Part shown: piece by piece, positions 54,932-63,046 of the stretch
Numbering within the stretch: the stretch's first letter is position 1
How the letters are laid out: the number at the start of each line of letters is the position of its first letter
NCBI GenBank assembly: GCA_004376375.1
Contig: SOJX01000121.1
Location: 1-64,000, forward strand
Origin: Planctomycetota bacterium
GTDB lineage: Bacteria > Planctomycetota > E44-bin39
Direction of reading: 5' to 3'
DNA: 64,000 bases
Notes under the pieces: generated by a model
What the model was told of the DNA's origin: nothing
Databases searched by the model: none
Seen by the model: only the letters and a program-made list of their open reading frames with translations
Position numbers and translations under genes: made by a program

Positions 54932-55690
54932 ATGAATCGTATTTCAAAGAGCCTGTCAGCTTCGCTTGTCGTTATCATTTCCGTGTCGCTTGTACTCGGC
55001 GCCGGCTGCTCCAAAGACAGGAAAGACCCGCCCCTGATACTTCCGCCTGCGCCGCAGGTTATCGAGTATGGAACATACGCGCCGAACACGGACAAGTGGT
55101 ATATGAACTTCAACCGGAGCGGCCTGGTATCAGCCCTCGAGACGGCCGGCATGCCGTCGCAGAATTCCGACGAAATCGTGGTGGCGACTGTCGATTACCT
55201 GAACCAGTATTACACCGGCGTTCCGATAAGTTTCTCGACAAGACCGCCGGCCGGCGGACACAAACCTTTTCAGGGCGACCGGGACCCGGTGACGCAACTG
55301 GGGTCCAACCCGTACAATGTTATAGGGATTCTCGGCGTGGGCGGCGAGACAGCTCTGGGCCGGGCGATCTTCGACGACAGTGGAAACAATTTCTATATCG
55401 AGAACAACAGCGGTTTCAGCTACCCGCTGGGAAAATATGTCGGCGTTTTCGTTAACGTCTTTGCGCCGATTTTCGAGCAAAGCACGACCGATGGCCCGGA
55501 TGATTTCGCCCGCTTCCTCGCCGCGACCGTTGCGCATGAGATCGGCCACTCGCTCGGCCTTGTCCACGACGACGGCAGCGATCATATCATGAATACGTCG
55601 ACCGAGTTCAACCCGGCGATAACCTGGTCGTTCCGCGCGGCCGACGTTACGTTTCTGAACTCGATAATGCCGGGCCAGGGGAGAGACTGA
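54932..55690 (+). CDS. Metzincin zinc-protease lipoprotein
   Basis: 252 residues; AAGGA site; lipobox LVLGAGC (Cys26). The catalytic helix is HEIGHSLGLVHDD (His202, His206, third ligand His212), followed by the Met-turn DHIMNTSTEF. This is a textbook metzincin site of HExxHxxGxxH type, close to archaemetzincin/matrixin-like bacterial proteases. It has no Gly-Thr stalk or Cys-rich tail, so it is distinct from the 9-16 kb array. Predicted envelope-anchored protease. Confidence 0.88.
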   Translation: MNRISKSLSASLVVIISVSLVLGAGCSKDRKDPPLILPPAPQVIEYGTYAPNTDKWYMNFNRSGLVSALETAGMPSQNSDEIVVATVDYLNQYYTGVPISFSTRPPAGGHKPFQGDRDPVTQLGSNPYNVIGILGVGGETALGRAIFDDSGNNFYIENNSGFSYPLGKYVGVFVNVFAPIFEQSTTDGPDDFARFLAATVAHEIGHSLGLVHDDGSDHIMNTSTEFNPAITWSFRAADVTFLNSIMPGQGRD

Positions 55691-55856
55691 AGAATTTCGG
55701 ATTGCGGATTGCAGATTGCGGATTTAGAATTGAAAATTGAATATTGAGAATTGAGAATTGCGAATTGAGAATTGAATATTGAGAATTGAATATTGAGAAT
55801 TGAAAGAATTTTCAATTTCCAATTATCAATTCTCAATTAACAATTGAATGACTCAC
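55690..55856. repeat. Heptamer repeat cluster G with inverted arms
   Basis: GGATTGC/AGATTGC units change into AATTGAG/ATATTGA units and then face complementary CAATTTC/CTCAATT units. The cluster fills the whole convergent gap between the metzincin and the 152-residue protein. Confidence 0.8.
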
Positions 55857-55859
55857 GAC

Positions 55860-56318
55860 TCATGACTCTTTTTTGGGTACTCCTTCTTCAATCTTCCAGC
55901 CGGGAAAATTCGCGGTAAAGATTTTTTTCGCATAGCCGTGCATGTAGCCTTCATGCTTTTGTTTCGTGATGCCGTGCTTGAACTGGATCGAGTTTCGACC
56001 GACCTGGCGGAATAGCTCGAATGCGAGGTGCGCGCCGAGGGTTTCCGGGTCGGTTTTCTCGTCGTCGGAAAGGCTGTCCTGTATCTGCTCGGCGCAGAGC
56101 TCTATCTGGGCGGGGGTGCCGCGCTCCTTCTCGATCCAGTTTCCGCGGTTCTCTTTCTCATCCGTATTCGAGGAATAGTTTACGAGCAATATTCTGCCGA
56201 GGCCGCGCAGGTCCATCTTCTGGACGAAGCCGAGCCACTCGTAGATTTTCGCCTCGTAATCGAAGTCTATCCTCTCTTTTTCCCAGAGTTCCTTTATCTG
56301 GATGTCGGTGATTTCCAT
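55860..56318 (-). CDS. Conserved-looking cytoplasmic protein, function unknown
   Basis: 152 residues from MEITDIQIKE behind AAGGAAA; an upstream ATG gives an implausible basic extension. Highly charged, mixed alpha/beta, no signal or membrane segment. Features: NYSSNTDEKENRGNWIEKER and a C-terminal KHEGYMHGYAKKIFTANF. No family recognised. Confidence 0.6.
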   Translation of the reverse strand: MEITDIQIKELWEKERIDFDYEAKIYEWLGFVQKMDLRGLGRILLVNYSSNTDEKENRGNWIEKERGTPAQIELCAEQIQDSLSDDEKTDPETLGAHLAFELFRQVGRNSIQFKHGITKQKHEGYMHGYAKKIFTANFPGWKIEEGVPKKES

Positions 56319-56469
56319 GTTATTTCCTTTCAGCGTTTTTCGTCTTCGTGATTTTCTGCCCCAGTCGGGCAATCATTATACTTTCCCGGCGTCTTTACGT
56401 CAAGGGAAGTAAGTGGTTGAAAAATGGCTTGATGTTTCCGGGGACCGGCTATATAATCACTTGCGCGAC

Positions 56470-56542
56470 GGGCGGATAGCTCAGTTGGTAGAGCAAGGGA
56501 CTGAAAATCCCTGTGTCCGCGGTTCGAGTCCGCGTCCGCCCA
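56470..56542 (+). tRNA. tRNA-Phe (anticodon GAA)
   Basis: 73 nt: acceptor GGGCGGA/TCCGCCC, D-arm GCTC/GAGC, anticodon stem AGGGA/TCCCT with loop CTGAAAA, T-arm CGCGG/CCGCG with TTCGAGT. CCA not encoded. Confidence 0.96.
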
Positions 56543-56651
56543 CCGCACCCGAAACGCCGGAAAGCTCAACCTTTCCGGTGTTTCTTTTATTTTAATTAGA
56601 ACAACTTACCCCCGCTTGCACTCTTGGCGTTTGCCTGTACAATATAAGAAG

Positions 56652-56674
56652 AAGTACCAAGTACCGGGTACCGG
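56652..56674. repeat. Heptamer repeat cluster H (short)
   Basis: Three units AAGTACC, AAGTACC, GGGTACC, in the gap 3' of tRNA-Phe. Confidence 0.5.
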
Positions 56675-56768
56675 AATAGAAAAAAGAGATGAAACTCTAC
56701 CTGAAACTTTGTATTGGTGTCGTACTGGTGTTCGCGATGGTAAAAAATTGTGCTTTCGGAAAAAGGTA

Positions 56769-57368
56769 ATGCCTTCAGATAAGAAAAATCCCGATGAGAA
56801 CAGGACCTTGCTGGAAGTCAGGCCGAACTGGGTTGCCTTGAACCTGAAACTGGCAGTAATCTTCATTGTCATGACGGGCTCGGGTCTGCTTTTGCTGCTC
56901 GCGTTTCTGGAAATAAGAGCGAGTCGGCTCGGAACAAGGGTCGAAGACGGTGGCAGAATAATCACGCATCTCCCGGCTATCGCCCTGTTCTTCATAACGT
57001 TTATACCCTCAAGCGTCCTGATGACGATTCACGTCTTCTGGCTGCTCAGGGCAAGGTGGACGCTTCGTGCTACGCCGAAGGGAATTCTCTACCGCACCTG
57101 GTTCGGCATGCTCGGGATTCCGTGGCGCTGGATCGAACCACTGACCGGGCAGAGTAATACGCCTGTAAAAATGAACTTCTGGATGATACGCATTATGTTA
57201 AGACCGGGAGTCATAGGCAGGAAAAGAAACCTTTTCATCAAGAAAGGATTCTTCGAAATGGAAAAGGACCGCTGCGGAATTTATATTTCAAGAATATGGA
57301 CCCATATTGCGCCGCGTCGCCTTGCCCGGAAGCTCGAGATTTACAGGATGAAGTTTACGAAGATTTAA
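56769..57368 (+). CDS. Two-helix membrane protein, possibly PH-like
   Basis: 199 residues from MPSDKKNPDEN with AAAGG upstream; codons further upstream look noncoding. Two membrane helices (about 27-50 and 75-100) are followed by a soluble part with RWTLRATPKGILYRTWFGMLGIPW, which recalls bacterial PH-like domains (TxxGIxxR...GxxxxPW). Function unknown. Confidence 0.55.
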   Translation: MPSDKKNPDENRTLLEVRPNWVALNLKLAVIFIVMTGSGLLLLLAFLEIRASRLGTRVEDGGRIITHLPAIALFFITFIPSSVLMTIHVFWLLRARWTLRATPKGILYRTWFGMLGIPWRWIEPLTGQSNTPVKMNFWMIRIMLRPGVIGRKRNLFIKKGFFEMEKDRCGIYISRIWTHIAPRRLARKLEIYRMKFTKI

Positions 57369-57430
57369 TCCTCCGAACCCGCAGGCGTGATAAAGCATAC
57401 GCCTGCCGCGCGAAGACGGGGGAGGAGTTG

Positions 57431-57451
57431 ATGGAAACTGGCATGAAATGA
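57431..57451 (+). other. Six-codon upstream reading frame
   Basis: ATGGAAACTGGCATGAAATG (57431-57450) is the start of a MetGluThrGlyMetLys-stop frame behind a strong GGAGGAG site. Its stop overlaps the ATG of the next gene, which lacks its own Shine-Dalgarno. It may couple translation of that gene. Confidence 0.4.
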
Positions 57452-57915
57452 TGCTGGCATTAACAGGATTACTTTTGCCTCTTGGCCTCAGTGCTTTCCC
57501 AAAAGACGGTCTTTGGCTTGTCGGGGTAATAATAATAGTTGGAATTCCCGGCCTAATCGTCGGCGGATTACTCGGTTGGTATCTGAATTGGAAAATCGTC
57601 AAAAAGTATTACTCGATTACTCCGGACAATTTCTCAAAGATTTCGAAAATAACTTCATTAGCTGCCGGAGTATACTTCTGGCTTGGGTTGTACTTAGTCA
57701 CCTTGGATATCCCAACGGTTGCGGTTGTGGTAACCGGAGGTTATATATTCGGAGCAATATGGCATGCAGTTCTTTACTGGTTATTTACGGCCAAGACGAC
57801 GCCTGCAAGCATTAGGAAGCATTTGGGATTCGGAGCGATTTCATCTCTAATACATACAACGTCAATTTTAGTTGTAACATTCTTTATTTCTACCTGTATT
57901 ACATTTACTTTATGA
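57448..57915 (+). CDS. Four-helix membrane protein, function unknown
   Basis: 155 residues. Hydrophobic segments at about 2-18, 22-42, 70-90 and 95-112, and a last one near the C-terminus (SILVVTFFISTCITF). Short charged loops only. It overlaps a six-codon frame upstream and a 52-residue gene downstream, each by an ATGA-type junction. No family recognised. Confidence 0.55.
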   Translation: MMLALTGLLLPLGLSAFPKDGLWLVGVIIIVGIPGLIVGGLLGWYLNWKIVKKYYSITPDNFSKISKITSLAAGVYFWLGLYLVTLDIPTVAVVVTGGYIFGAIWHAVLYWLFTAKTTPASIRKHLGFGAISSLIHTTSILVVTFFISTCITFTL

Positions 57916-58070
57916 GCCTGATTGCCACTGAAGAAGAAACAAATTCAATGAACCTCCCCCTCAGGCTGGCAATACTGGTTATCGTGATATTCGGCCTGTT
58001 GTTTACCGGCATGGAGTTCTTGAAAGCGCCTCTACAAACGCAAGATAACCCGGAAAGCTCAGAATATTAA
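57912..58070 (+). CDS. 52-residue single-pass membrane protein
   Basis: Starts in an ATGA overlap with the previous stop: MSLIATEEETNSMNLPLRLA, then the membrane helix ILVIVIFGLLFTGMEF and a polar tail. The overlap argues for coupled translation and therefore for a real gene. Unknown function; possibly a partner of the preceding membrane protein. Confidence 0.5.
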   Translation: MSLIATEEETNSMNLPLRLAILVIVIFGLLFTGMEFLKAPLQTQDNPESSEY

Positions 58071-58131
58071 ACGGTAGAAGATTGGCTCGGGTCCTGTGAC
58101 TTATTGACGGTTCCATATTCGCGGATAAGTA

Positions 58132-58692
58132 TTATTTGCTGATATAGTGCTCAATCAGAATTTTTACTCCAAGGGCAATCAGCACGACCCCCGCCACGGC
58201 TTCACACTTCTTGCCGATTATCCTGGACAGGGTTTTGGCGAACAGCATTGCTATCAGGGTGGCAATGCTCGCCGTCGAGCCGATAATAATAATCGAAAAA
58301 ACCAGCGGCGCTTTCGAAGTCGCGAGAGTTACACCGGCGGCCAGCGCGTCGATACTTACCGCGACGGACAGCACTATCAGGCTCAGGCCCGTCGTCAAAT
58401 CCTTATCGTCGGCGTGGTCTTCACCGCCCCTGAAAGATTCGTATATCATTTTAATTCCAATAAGCGCGAGCAGGCCGAATGCCAGCCAGTGGTCGAAGGC
58501 CTCGACATAAACCAGCACCAGGGCCCCGGCGGCGAAACCGATCAAGGGCATTGCCGCCTGGAAAAAACCGAAGAAGAACGACAGGCGCATTATCTGCAAG
58601 GCGCGGTTATGCGTAAGCCCTACGCTTGCGCCGACGGAAAACGCGTCAGCTGCCAGGGCGAATGCAAGGATGGTTATCTCGTAGTATGTCAC
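58132..58692 (-). CDS. mntP: Manganese exporter MntP
   Basis: 186 residues from a GTG start. Six membrane helices; conserved ALAADAFSVGASVGL and VAVSIDALAAGVTLA are the two MntP (former DUF204) repeats with their acidic residues. The loop EDHADDKD is acidic. It pumps Mn2+ out of the cell. No yybP-ykoY riboswitch could be seen in the short divergent gap. Confidence 0.94.
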   Translation of the reverse strand: MTYYEITILAFALAADAFSVGASVGLTHNRALQIMRLSFFFGFFQAAMPLIGFAAGALVLVYVEAFDHWLAFGLLALIGIKMIYESFRGGEDHADDKDLTTGLSLIVLSVAVSIDALAAGVTLATSKAPLVFSIIIIGSTASIATLIAMLFAKTLSRIIGKKCEAVAGVVLIALGVKILIEHYISK

Positions 58693-58768
58693 GTGTATGC
58701 CCGAGTATACAATTATTAGAGCGTTTGCAGGTGCAAATGTAAACTTTTTTTCATCTCAGGACTTCCGT

Positions 58769-59617
58769 ATGACCGGAATATTTAGCTTTACACTTTATAC
58801 GCGGATTGTTAAAATCCGGAATATGTGCCCCGAAAAATCGCGGGAAATTAACCTTACGCTCGACCAGGTCCAGAGCGCGCTCCTTTCGTTCGACCAGAAG
58901 GTGGTGGAGAAAAAACTCGGCAAGCACGAGGTTATCGAGAAATACTTCGAGCTCCAGGCGAGGCTCGCCGCGTTCAGCCAGGGTGAGCCCAACCCCGCCT
59001 ACTCGCAGGACGATTCGAAAATACTGCCCGTCGGCGTTTACAGGTTCACGACCGGCATGCAGCACGTGATTCCGTTCGCCGGCATCAAACGGAACGACGC
59101 GGTGCTCGACGTCGGGTGCGGCATCGGCGCCGACGCATATTTCGCCGCCGTGGCGTCCGGCCCGCTCGGTCGCGTCCTTGGAATAGACGTCTGCGGTTAT
59201 CTTATCGACCGGGCCAAGGCATGGGCGGCCGACAAAGGGTTTCGGCACGTCAGGTTCGTGCACGGACCGGCGGAGGAGCTTCCGCTTTCCGACCGCATCA
59301 TCGACGCCGCGGTACTCAACCATTCTTTTCATCTGATGGACCACGAGCAGGTGATAAAGGAACTCGCCCGCGTGATGAAGCGGATGGGGCGGGTAATAAT
59401 CGCCGACGTTTTCCGGCAGCCGGATGCGCCTCCCAAAAAAGGCGCTTTCGAGCAGCCGTCGAACTGGATACACTTCGCCGCCGGCGCGAAAAGTTTCGAT
59501 GAATACCGCGAAATGGCGAAGAAATACGGCTTCCATTCCTCCCGCTTCGTGCGCTCCTCGGGAGCTGATCCCTCCTGCGGTTGCATGATAATCGAGCGGA
59601 TGCCGACTTTGGCCTGA
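58769..59617 (+). CDS. SAM-dependent class I methyltransferase
   Basis: 282 residues if started at MTGIFSF (AGGA seven bases upstream); MCPEKSR 18 codons later is an alternative. SAM motif I is VLDVGCGIGADAYF, motif II GIDVCGYLIDRAK, and the later AVLNHSFHLMDHEQVIKELARVMK matches UbiE-like methyltransferases. The N-terminal ~70 residues are helical. The C-terminus has SGADPSCGCMIIER, with a Cys pair. Substrate unknown. Confidence 0.85.
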   Translation: MTGIFSFTLYTRIVKIRNMCPEKSREINLTLDQVQSALLSFDQKVVEKKLGKHEVIEKYFELQARLAAFSQGEPNPAYSQDDSKILPVGVYRFTTGMQHVIPFAGIKRNDAVLDVGCGIGADAYFAAVASGPLGRVLGIDVCGYLIDRAKAWAADKGFRHVRFVHGPAEELPLSDRIIDAAVLNHSFHLMDHEQVIKELARVMKRMGRVIIADVFRQPDAPPKKGAFEQPSNWIHFAAGAKSFDEYREMAKKYGFHSSRFVRSSGADPSCGCMIIERMPTLA

Positions 59618-59635
59618 CGAGCGTCGAACGTCATT

Positions 59636-59756
59636 TAATTGTTAATTGAAAATTGAAAATTGATAATTGATAATTCTTTCAATTCGCAATTCTCAATATT
59701 CAATTTTCAATTCGCAATTCTCAATATTCAATTTTCAATTCTAAATCCGCAATCGA
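59636..59756. repeat. Heptamer repeat cluster I with inverted arms
   Basis: AATTGTT/AATTGAA/AATTGAT units pair with following TCAATTC/TCAATAT/TCAATTT units. Same heptamer family as cluster G, 4 kb away. It lies 3' of the methyltransferase gene. Confidence 0.8.
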
Positions 59757-59842
59757 AATGACTTGCATTAGCTCAAACACGCTGCTAAAATGTCATGACA
59801 ATAGGGAATTAAACACGGAAAGTTCCTGCCCCGGAGTAATTT

Positions 59843-62635
59843 ATGGGAAAAGTTAAAAGGCCGATAATCTTTTCGTTTTTCCGAAAGCACATGAAGACCT
59901 TCCTCTGGCCGATAGCGCTGATTCTGATTTTCTCGTTCGGCATAACGTTTACGATGGGCCAGGTGATCGAGAACTGGTTCAACGCCGCTTTCGAGATTTT
60001 TGGCGATACGTTGACGGGGGAAGCGTATCAGAGCATTCGAAGCGAGCTCATCCTGATGCAAAGGGTGCGGGGATATGTACCGGACGTTTCGGAAGAGGAA
60101 GTATGGGCATATTACTGCGAGCGATACGAGATGGACCGGCTCGGAGTCGCCCTTCCCGAATATGAATTCGCGATGTCTATGAGGCGCAACTACGCCGTTT
60201 ACAGGCTCCGGCAGTGGATTCGCGAACGCGCCAGGGGCAACGAGCAGATGGCCGAGCAGATGTGGAGGCAGTTTCAGAACCTGCCGCCCGATCAGCAGCA
60301 GCAGCAACTGGGCAGGTTTCAATACGACGAGGCGGATTACTTCCGGATTCTCAGCCTCAGCGGCATCCGCGTCTCCGACCACCTCACGGGCAGCAGAATG
60401 ATGATGCGGCTTGAAAAGTTTCAGAACCTTATCGCCGGCAGCGCCAAGGCGACGACGGCCGACCTCTATAAAATGTACCAGGACCAGTTCCACCGCCGCA
60501 AGGTCGAAATCGCATGTTTCTCGTCGAACGACTTCAAATCTTCCATTACGCCGGAGGAAAAGGATCTGCAGGCCTTCTACGACGACAACAGGGAAAAATA
60601 CTTCGCCGAAAAAGAGCGCATAGACGTCCAGTACGTTTTCGGAAGACCCGCCGACTTCGAGGAGCGTCTGTTGCACCTCCAGGGAGAACCGACCGAAGAG
60701 GAACTGAAAAAATACTACGAGGATCACAAGAGGACGGACTACATCGATTATGAAGCCCAGGATGAGCGCGATAAACGGCTGAAAGAAGAAAAAAAGCGCA
60801 AGAAGGAAAGGGAGGACGCGGAGCGGATAAAGAAAGCCGAAGAAGAGTTGAAGAAACTGGAAGAGGAAGCAAAGAAGAAAGATGCTGAAAAGACGGGCAA
60901 GGAACCGGCGAAAACGGAAGAAAAACCCGGGGAAGACGGGACGAAAAAAGACGAAGGAAAAATCCCCGAAGCGCCGCCGGTCGAGAAGAAGCCTGACGCC
61001 GCTCCCGAAAAGGAAAAACCTTCCGAAGGGAAGACGCCCGAGCCGGCCAAACCTGAAAAGCCTTCGTCCGAGGGCGGGGGCGCGGCGCCCGGCGCTTTTG
61101 AGCAGGACATGAGTTTTTCCATCCTGGAAGAGGCGCCTTCCGGGCCTCCTCAAGGCGACACGCCTGTTGAAAAACCGAAAGACGGCGAACAGGAGAAACC
61201 GGAAAAGACGGAGCCGCCGGCGCCCGACCTGAAAAAAGATGAGAAGAAACAGCCGGCTGCGAAGTTGCCCGGTCCGGACAAGGCTGATAAGGAAAAACCT
61301 GCTGAAGAAAAAAAAGCGGGCGGGGAAAGTACGATGCCCGCGAAAAAGCTCGCACCGCCGCGCAGACCGAAGCCCCCGGGAAGAATATACAGGAAGTTAG
61401 AGGACGTGAAGGCTGACGTCAGGCGCAAGCTGATGCGCGACCGTACCCGCGAGGCCCTCGACAACGCCTTCTCGGACTTCTCGGCCGCGCTTGCCGCCGA
61501 GGTGGACCGCGCCGCCCTGGAGGGCCGCGGCGAATCGGGCGTCGAGTTCGTAACGGTGAAACAGCTTGCCGGGCACTGCGGCCTCACCGCGGTTCACACG
61601 GGGCTGATCGACGAGTTCAGGGCGGGGTCGCTTGAAGACATCGGGCGGCAGACCGCCGTCACCGACCTGTTTGTCAAGGGGCGTATCGGTGTATTCAGCG
61701 GCATTACGGATATCGGCAGAGGACAGAAGATGATTGTCCGGCTCCTCCAGCGCCGCCGGGCCATGACGCCGAAGCTCGACGAAGAAAACGTGCGCAAGAA
61801 CGCGCGCCGCATTTATATCGTTGAGAAGGCCGCCGAGGCCGCAAAAAAAGCCGCTGAGGATTTTGTCGCGCTGGAGAAGGAAAAGGGCCTCGACGAATCG
61901 ATTCGCGAAAAAGGAGTCGAGGTGCTGACGACCGATTCCCTTCGGCGCGCGGCGTTCGGCGGAAAGCTCGAGGCGATCAGCGGCATAGATTCCTATTATC
62001 TTCTCAACCATGTTTTCTCGGTCCAGAATGCCGGCGAATGGACGGGAGTGCTCGAGATGGAGCAGGAACCCGCGCCCGAGCTCGAAGGCGACCGGCTCGC
62101 CGCTTTCCTGTGCGAGAAACGCTACTATATAGTCAAATGCCTCCAGATCGAACCCGCCGGCCCGGAAGGTTTCGCCGGCGAGATCTTGCGGCTGCAGGCG
62201 GACCATGTCTCGAGGAATTGCAGAAGGTATTTCTACAGCCTCTGGCGTGACGATGTCAAGAAGCGGTCGAACCTGAAGCGCCTGAACTGGAAGCACGGAG
62301 ACGTGCGGAATTATAACGAGGGCAGGGCGCGGGAACGGCTGGGTAGAATCGTGGATGCACAGAAGGACTTCTTCACGCAGTACAAACGGTACGCGACGCT
62401 CGAGGAACTCGCGGACCCGAACCGTTACGAGGGTGTGTACCTGTATCCGACCGACCTCGGCGAGCGCGACGGATACGGCATCAAGCTGACCGTGAAGTAC
62501 ACGGGTTACAACGCGACGGCCGAGCCGGTTAAGCCCGGGCTCGAAGGCACCGGCAACCGCATCTTCAAGGTTGACGAGTCCGGCGAGATAGAAACGGGCG
62601 AACCGCTCGAAAAAGAATCTGAAAGCGAAACTTAA
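59843..62635 (+). CDS. PpiD/SurA-like periplasmic chaperone with charged insert and pilin-like C-terminus
   Basis: 930 residues; GGAG site. A short cytoplasmic N-terminus and one membrane helix (FLWPIALILIFSFGITFTMG, about 20-40) anchor the protein. The SurA/PpiD-like helical region (40-300; SEEEVWAYYCERYEMDRLGV, YQDQFHRRKVEIACF) and the matching distal part flank a low-complexity Lys/Glu/Pro segment at about 305-505. The last ~100 residues (RIVDAQKDFFTQYKRYATLEELADP...GYGIKLTV...GNRIFKVDESGEI) match the globular C-terminal pattern of type IV pilin-like proteins. No complete parvulin PPIase site is evident. Function inferred: envelope folding factor. Confidence 0.75.
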   Translation: MGKVKRPIIFSFFRKHMKTFLWPIALILIFSFGITFTMGQVIENWFNAAFEIFGDTLTGEAYQSIRSELILMQRVRGYVPDVSEEEVWAYYCERYEMDRLGVALPEYEFAMSMRRNYAVYRLRQWIRERARGNEQMAEQMWRQFQNLPPDQQQQQLGRFQYDEADYFRILSLSGIRVSDHLTGSRMMMRLEKFQNLIAGSAKATTADLYKMYQDQFHRRKVEIACFSSNDFKSSITPEEKDLQAFYDDNREKYFAEKERIDVQYVFGRPADFEERLLHLQGEPTEEELKKYYEDHKRTDYIDYEAQDERDKRLKEEKKRKKEREDAERIKKAEEELKKLEEEAKKKDAEKTGKEPAKTEEKPGEDGTKKDEGKIPEAPPVEKKPDAAPEKEKPSEGKTPEPAKPEKPSSEGGGAAPGAFEQDMSFSILEEAPSGPPQGDTPVEKPKDGEQEKPEKTEPPAPDLKKDEKKQPAAKLPGPDKADKEKPAEEKKAGGESTMPAKKLAPPRRPKPPGRIYRKLEDVKADVRRKLMRDRTREALDNAFSDFSAALAAEVDRAALEGRGESGVEFVTVKQLAGHCGLTAVHTGLIDEFRAGSLEDIGRQTAVTDLFVKGRIGVFSGITDIGRGQKMIVRLLQRRRAMTPKLDEENVRKNARRIYIVEKAAEAAKKAAEDFVALEKEKGLDESIREKGVEVLTTDSLRRAAFGGKLEAISGIDSYYLLNHVFSVQNAGEWTGVLEMEQEPAPELEGDRLAAFLCEKRYYIVKCLQIEPAGPEGFAGEILRLQADHVSRNCRRYFYSLWRDDVKKRSNLKRLNWKHGDVRNYNEGRARERLGRIVDAQKDFFTQYKRYATLEELADPNRYEGVYLYPTDLGERDGYGIKLTVKYTGYNATAEPVKPGLEGTGNRIFKVDESGEIETGEPLEKESESET

Positions 62636-62788
62636 ATTCGGAATCTTTCCGCGATAAAACCGGCGGGCGCCGTTGCCGAAATTTTTTTTTCAAGAAACCG
62701 AAAAGGCCTTGACAAAAATTCGTAGAAGACTATAATAACAAGAACATTCGGGTGAAGGTAACCCGAAGCGACCAGAAAGGAGTGAGGT

Positions 62789-62947
62789 ATGGTGAAGAAG
62801 AAAGCGAAGAAGAAGGCTAAACCGAGGAAGCAGGCAAAGAAGAAAGCGGCTCCGAAGAAGAAACGGAAAAAAGCGACCAAGAAGAAAGCAAAGAAGAAAG
62901 CCGCTCCGAAGAAAAAAGCAAAGAGGAAGAAGAGAAAGAAGAAATAG
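62789..62947 (+). CDS. Lysine-rich histone-H1-like mini-protein
   Basis: 52 residues, nearly all Lys, Ala, Arg and Pro (MVKKKAKKKAKPRKQAKKK...). A clear AAAGGAG lies upstream, and a terminator follows directly. Two KKKAAPKK-type repeats recall bacterial histone-H1-like and AlgP tails that bind DNA or RNA. Composition supports nucleic-acid binding; nothing more specific can be said. Confidence 0.7.
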   Translation: MVKKKAKKKAKPRKQAKKKAAPKKKRKKATKKKAKKKAAPKKKAKRKKRKKK

Positions 62948-62955
62948 CCTTCGCA

Positions 62956-63004
62956 AACGAAAGAGAGAGAGCAGGGACGTGTGTCTCTGCTCTCTTTCGT
63001 TTTA
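62956..63004. terminator. Rho-independent terminator
   Basis: AACGAAAGAGAG-AGCAG pairs with CTGCTCTCTTTCGTT, with a two-base bulge, followed by TTTT. It serves the lysine-rich gene and may also serve the convergent gene at 63047. Confidence 0.8.
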
Positions 63005-63046
63005 ACGGGAGTTTATTCGGGCCGGGTCGGGGCGCGGCTCTTCACG

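Noticed and set aside
54609..54935. Plus-strand open frame over tRNA-Arg.
   Set aside because: It crosses the tRNA gene on the opposite strand and has no credible product.
58693..58768. Manganese (yybP-ykoY) riboswitch upstream of mntP.
   Set aside because: The gap is only 76 bp and lacks the conserved loop motifs.
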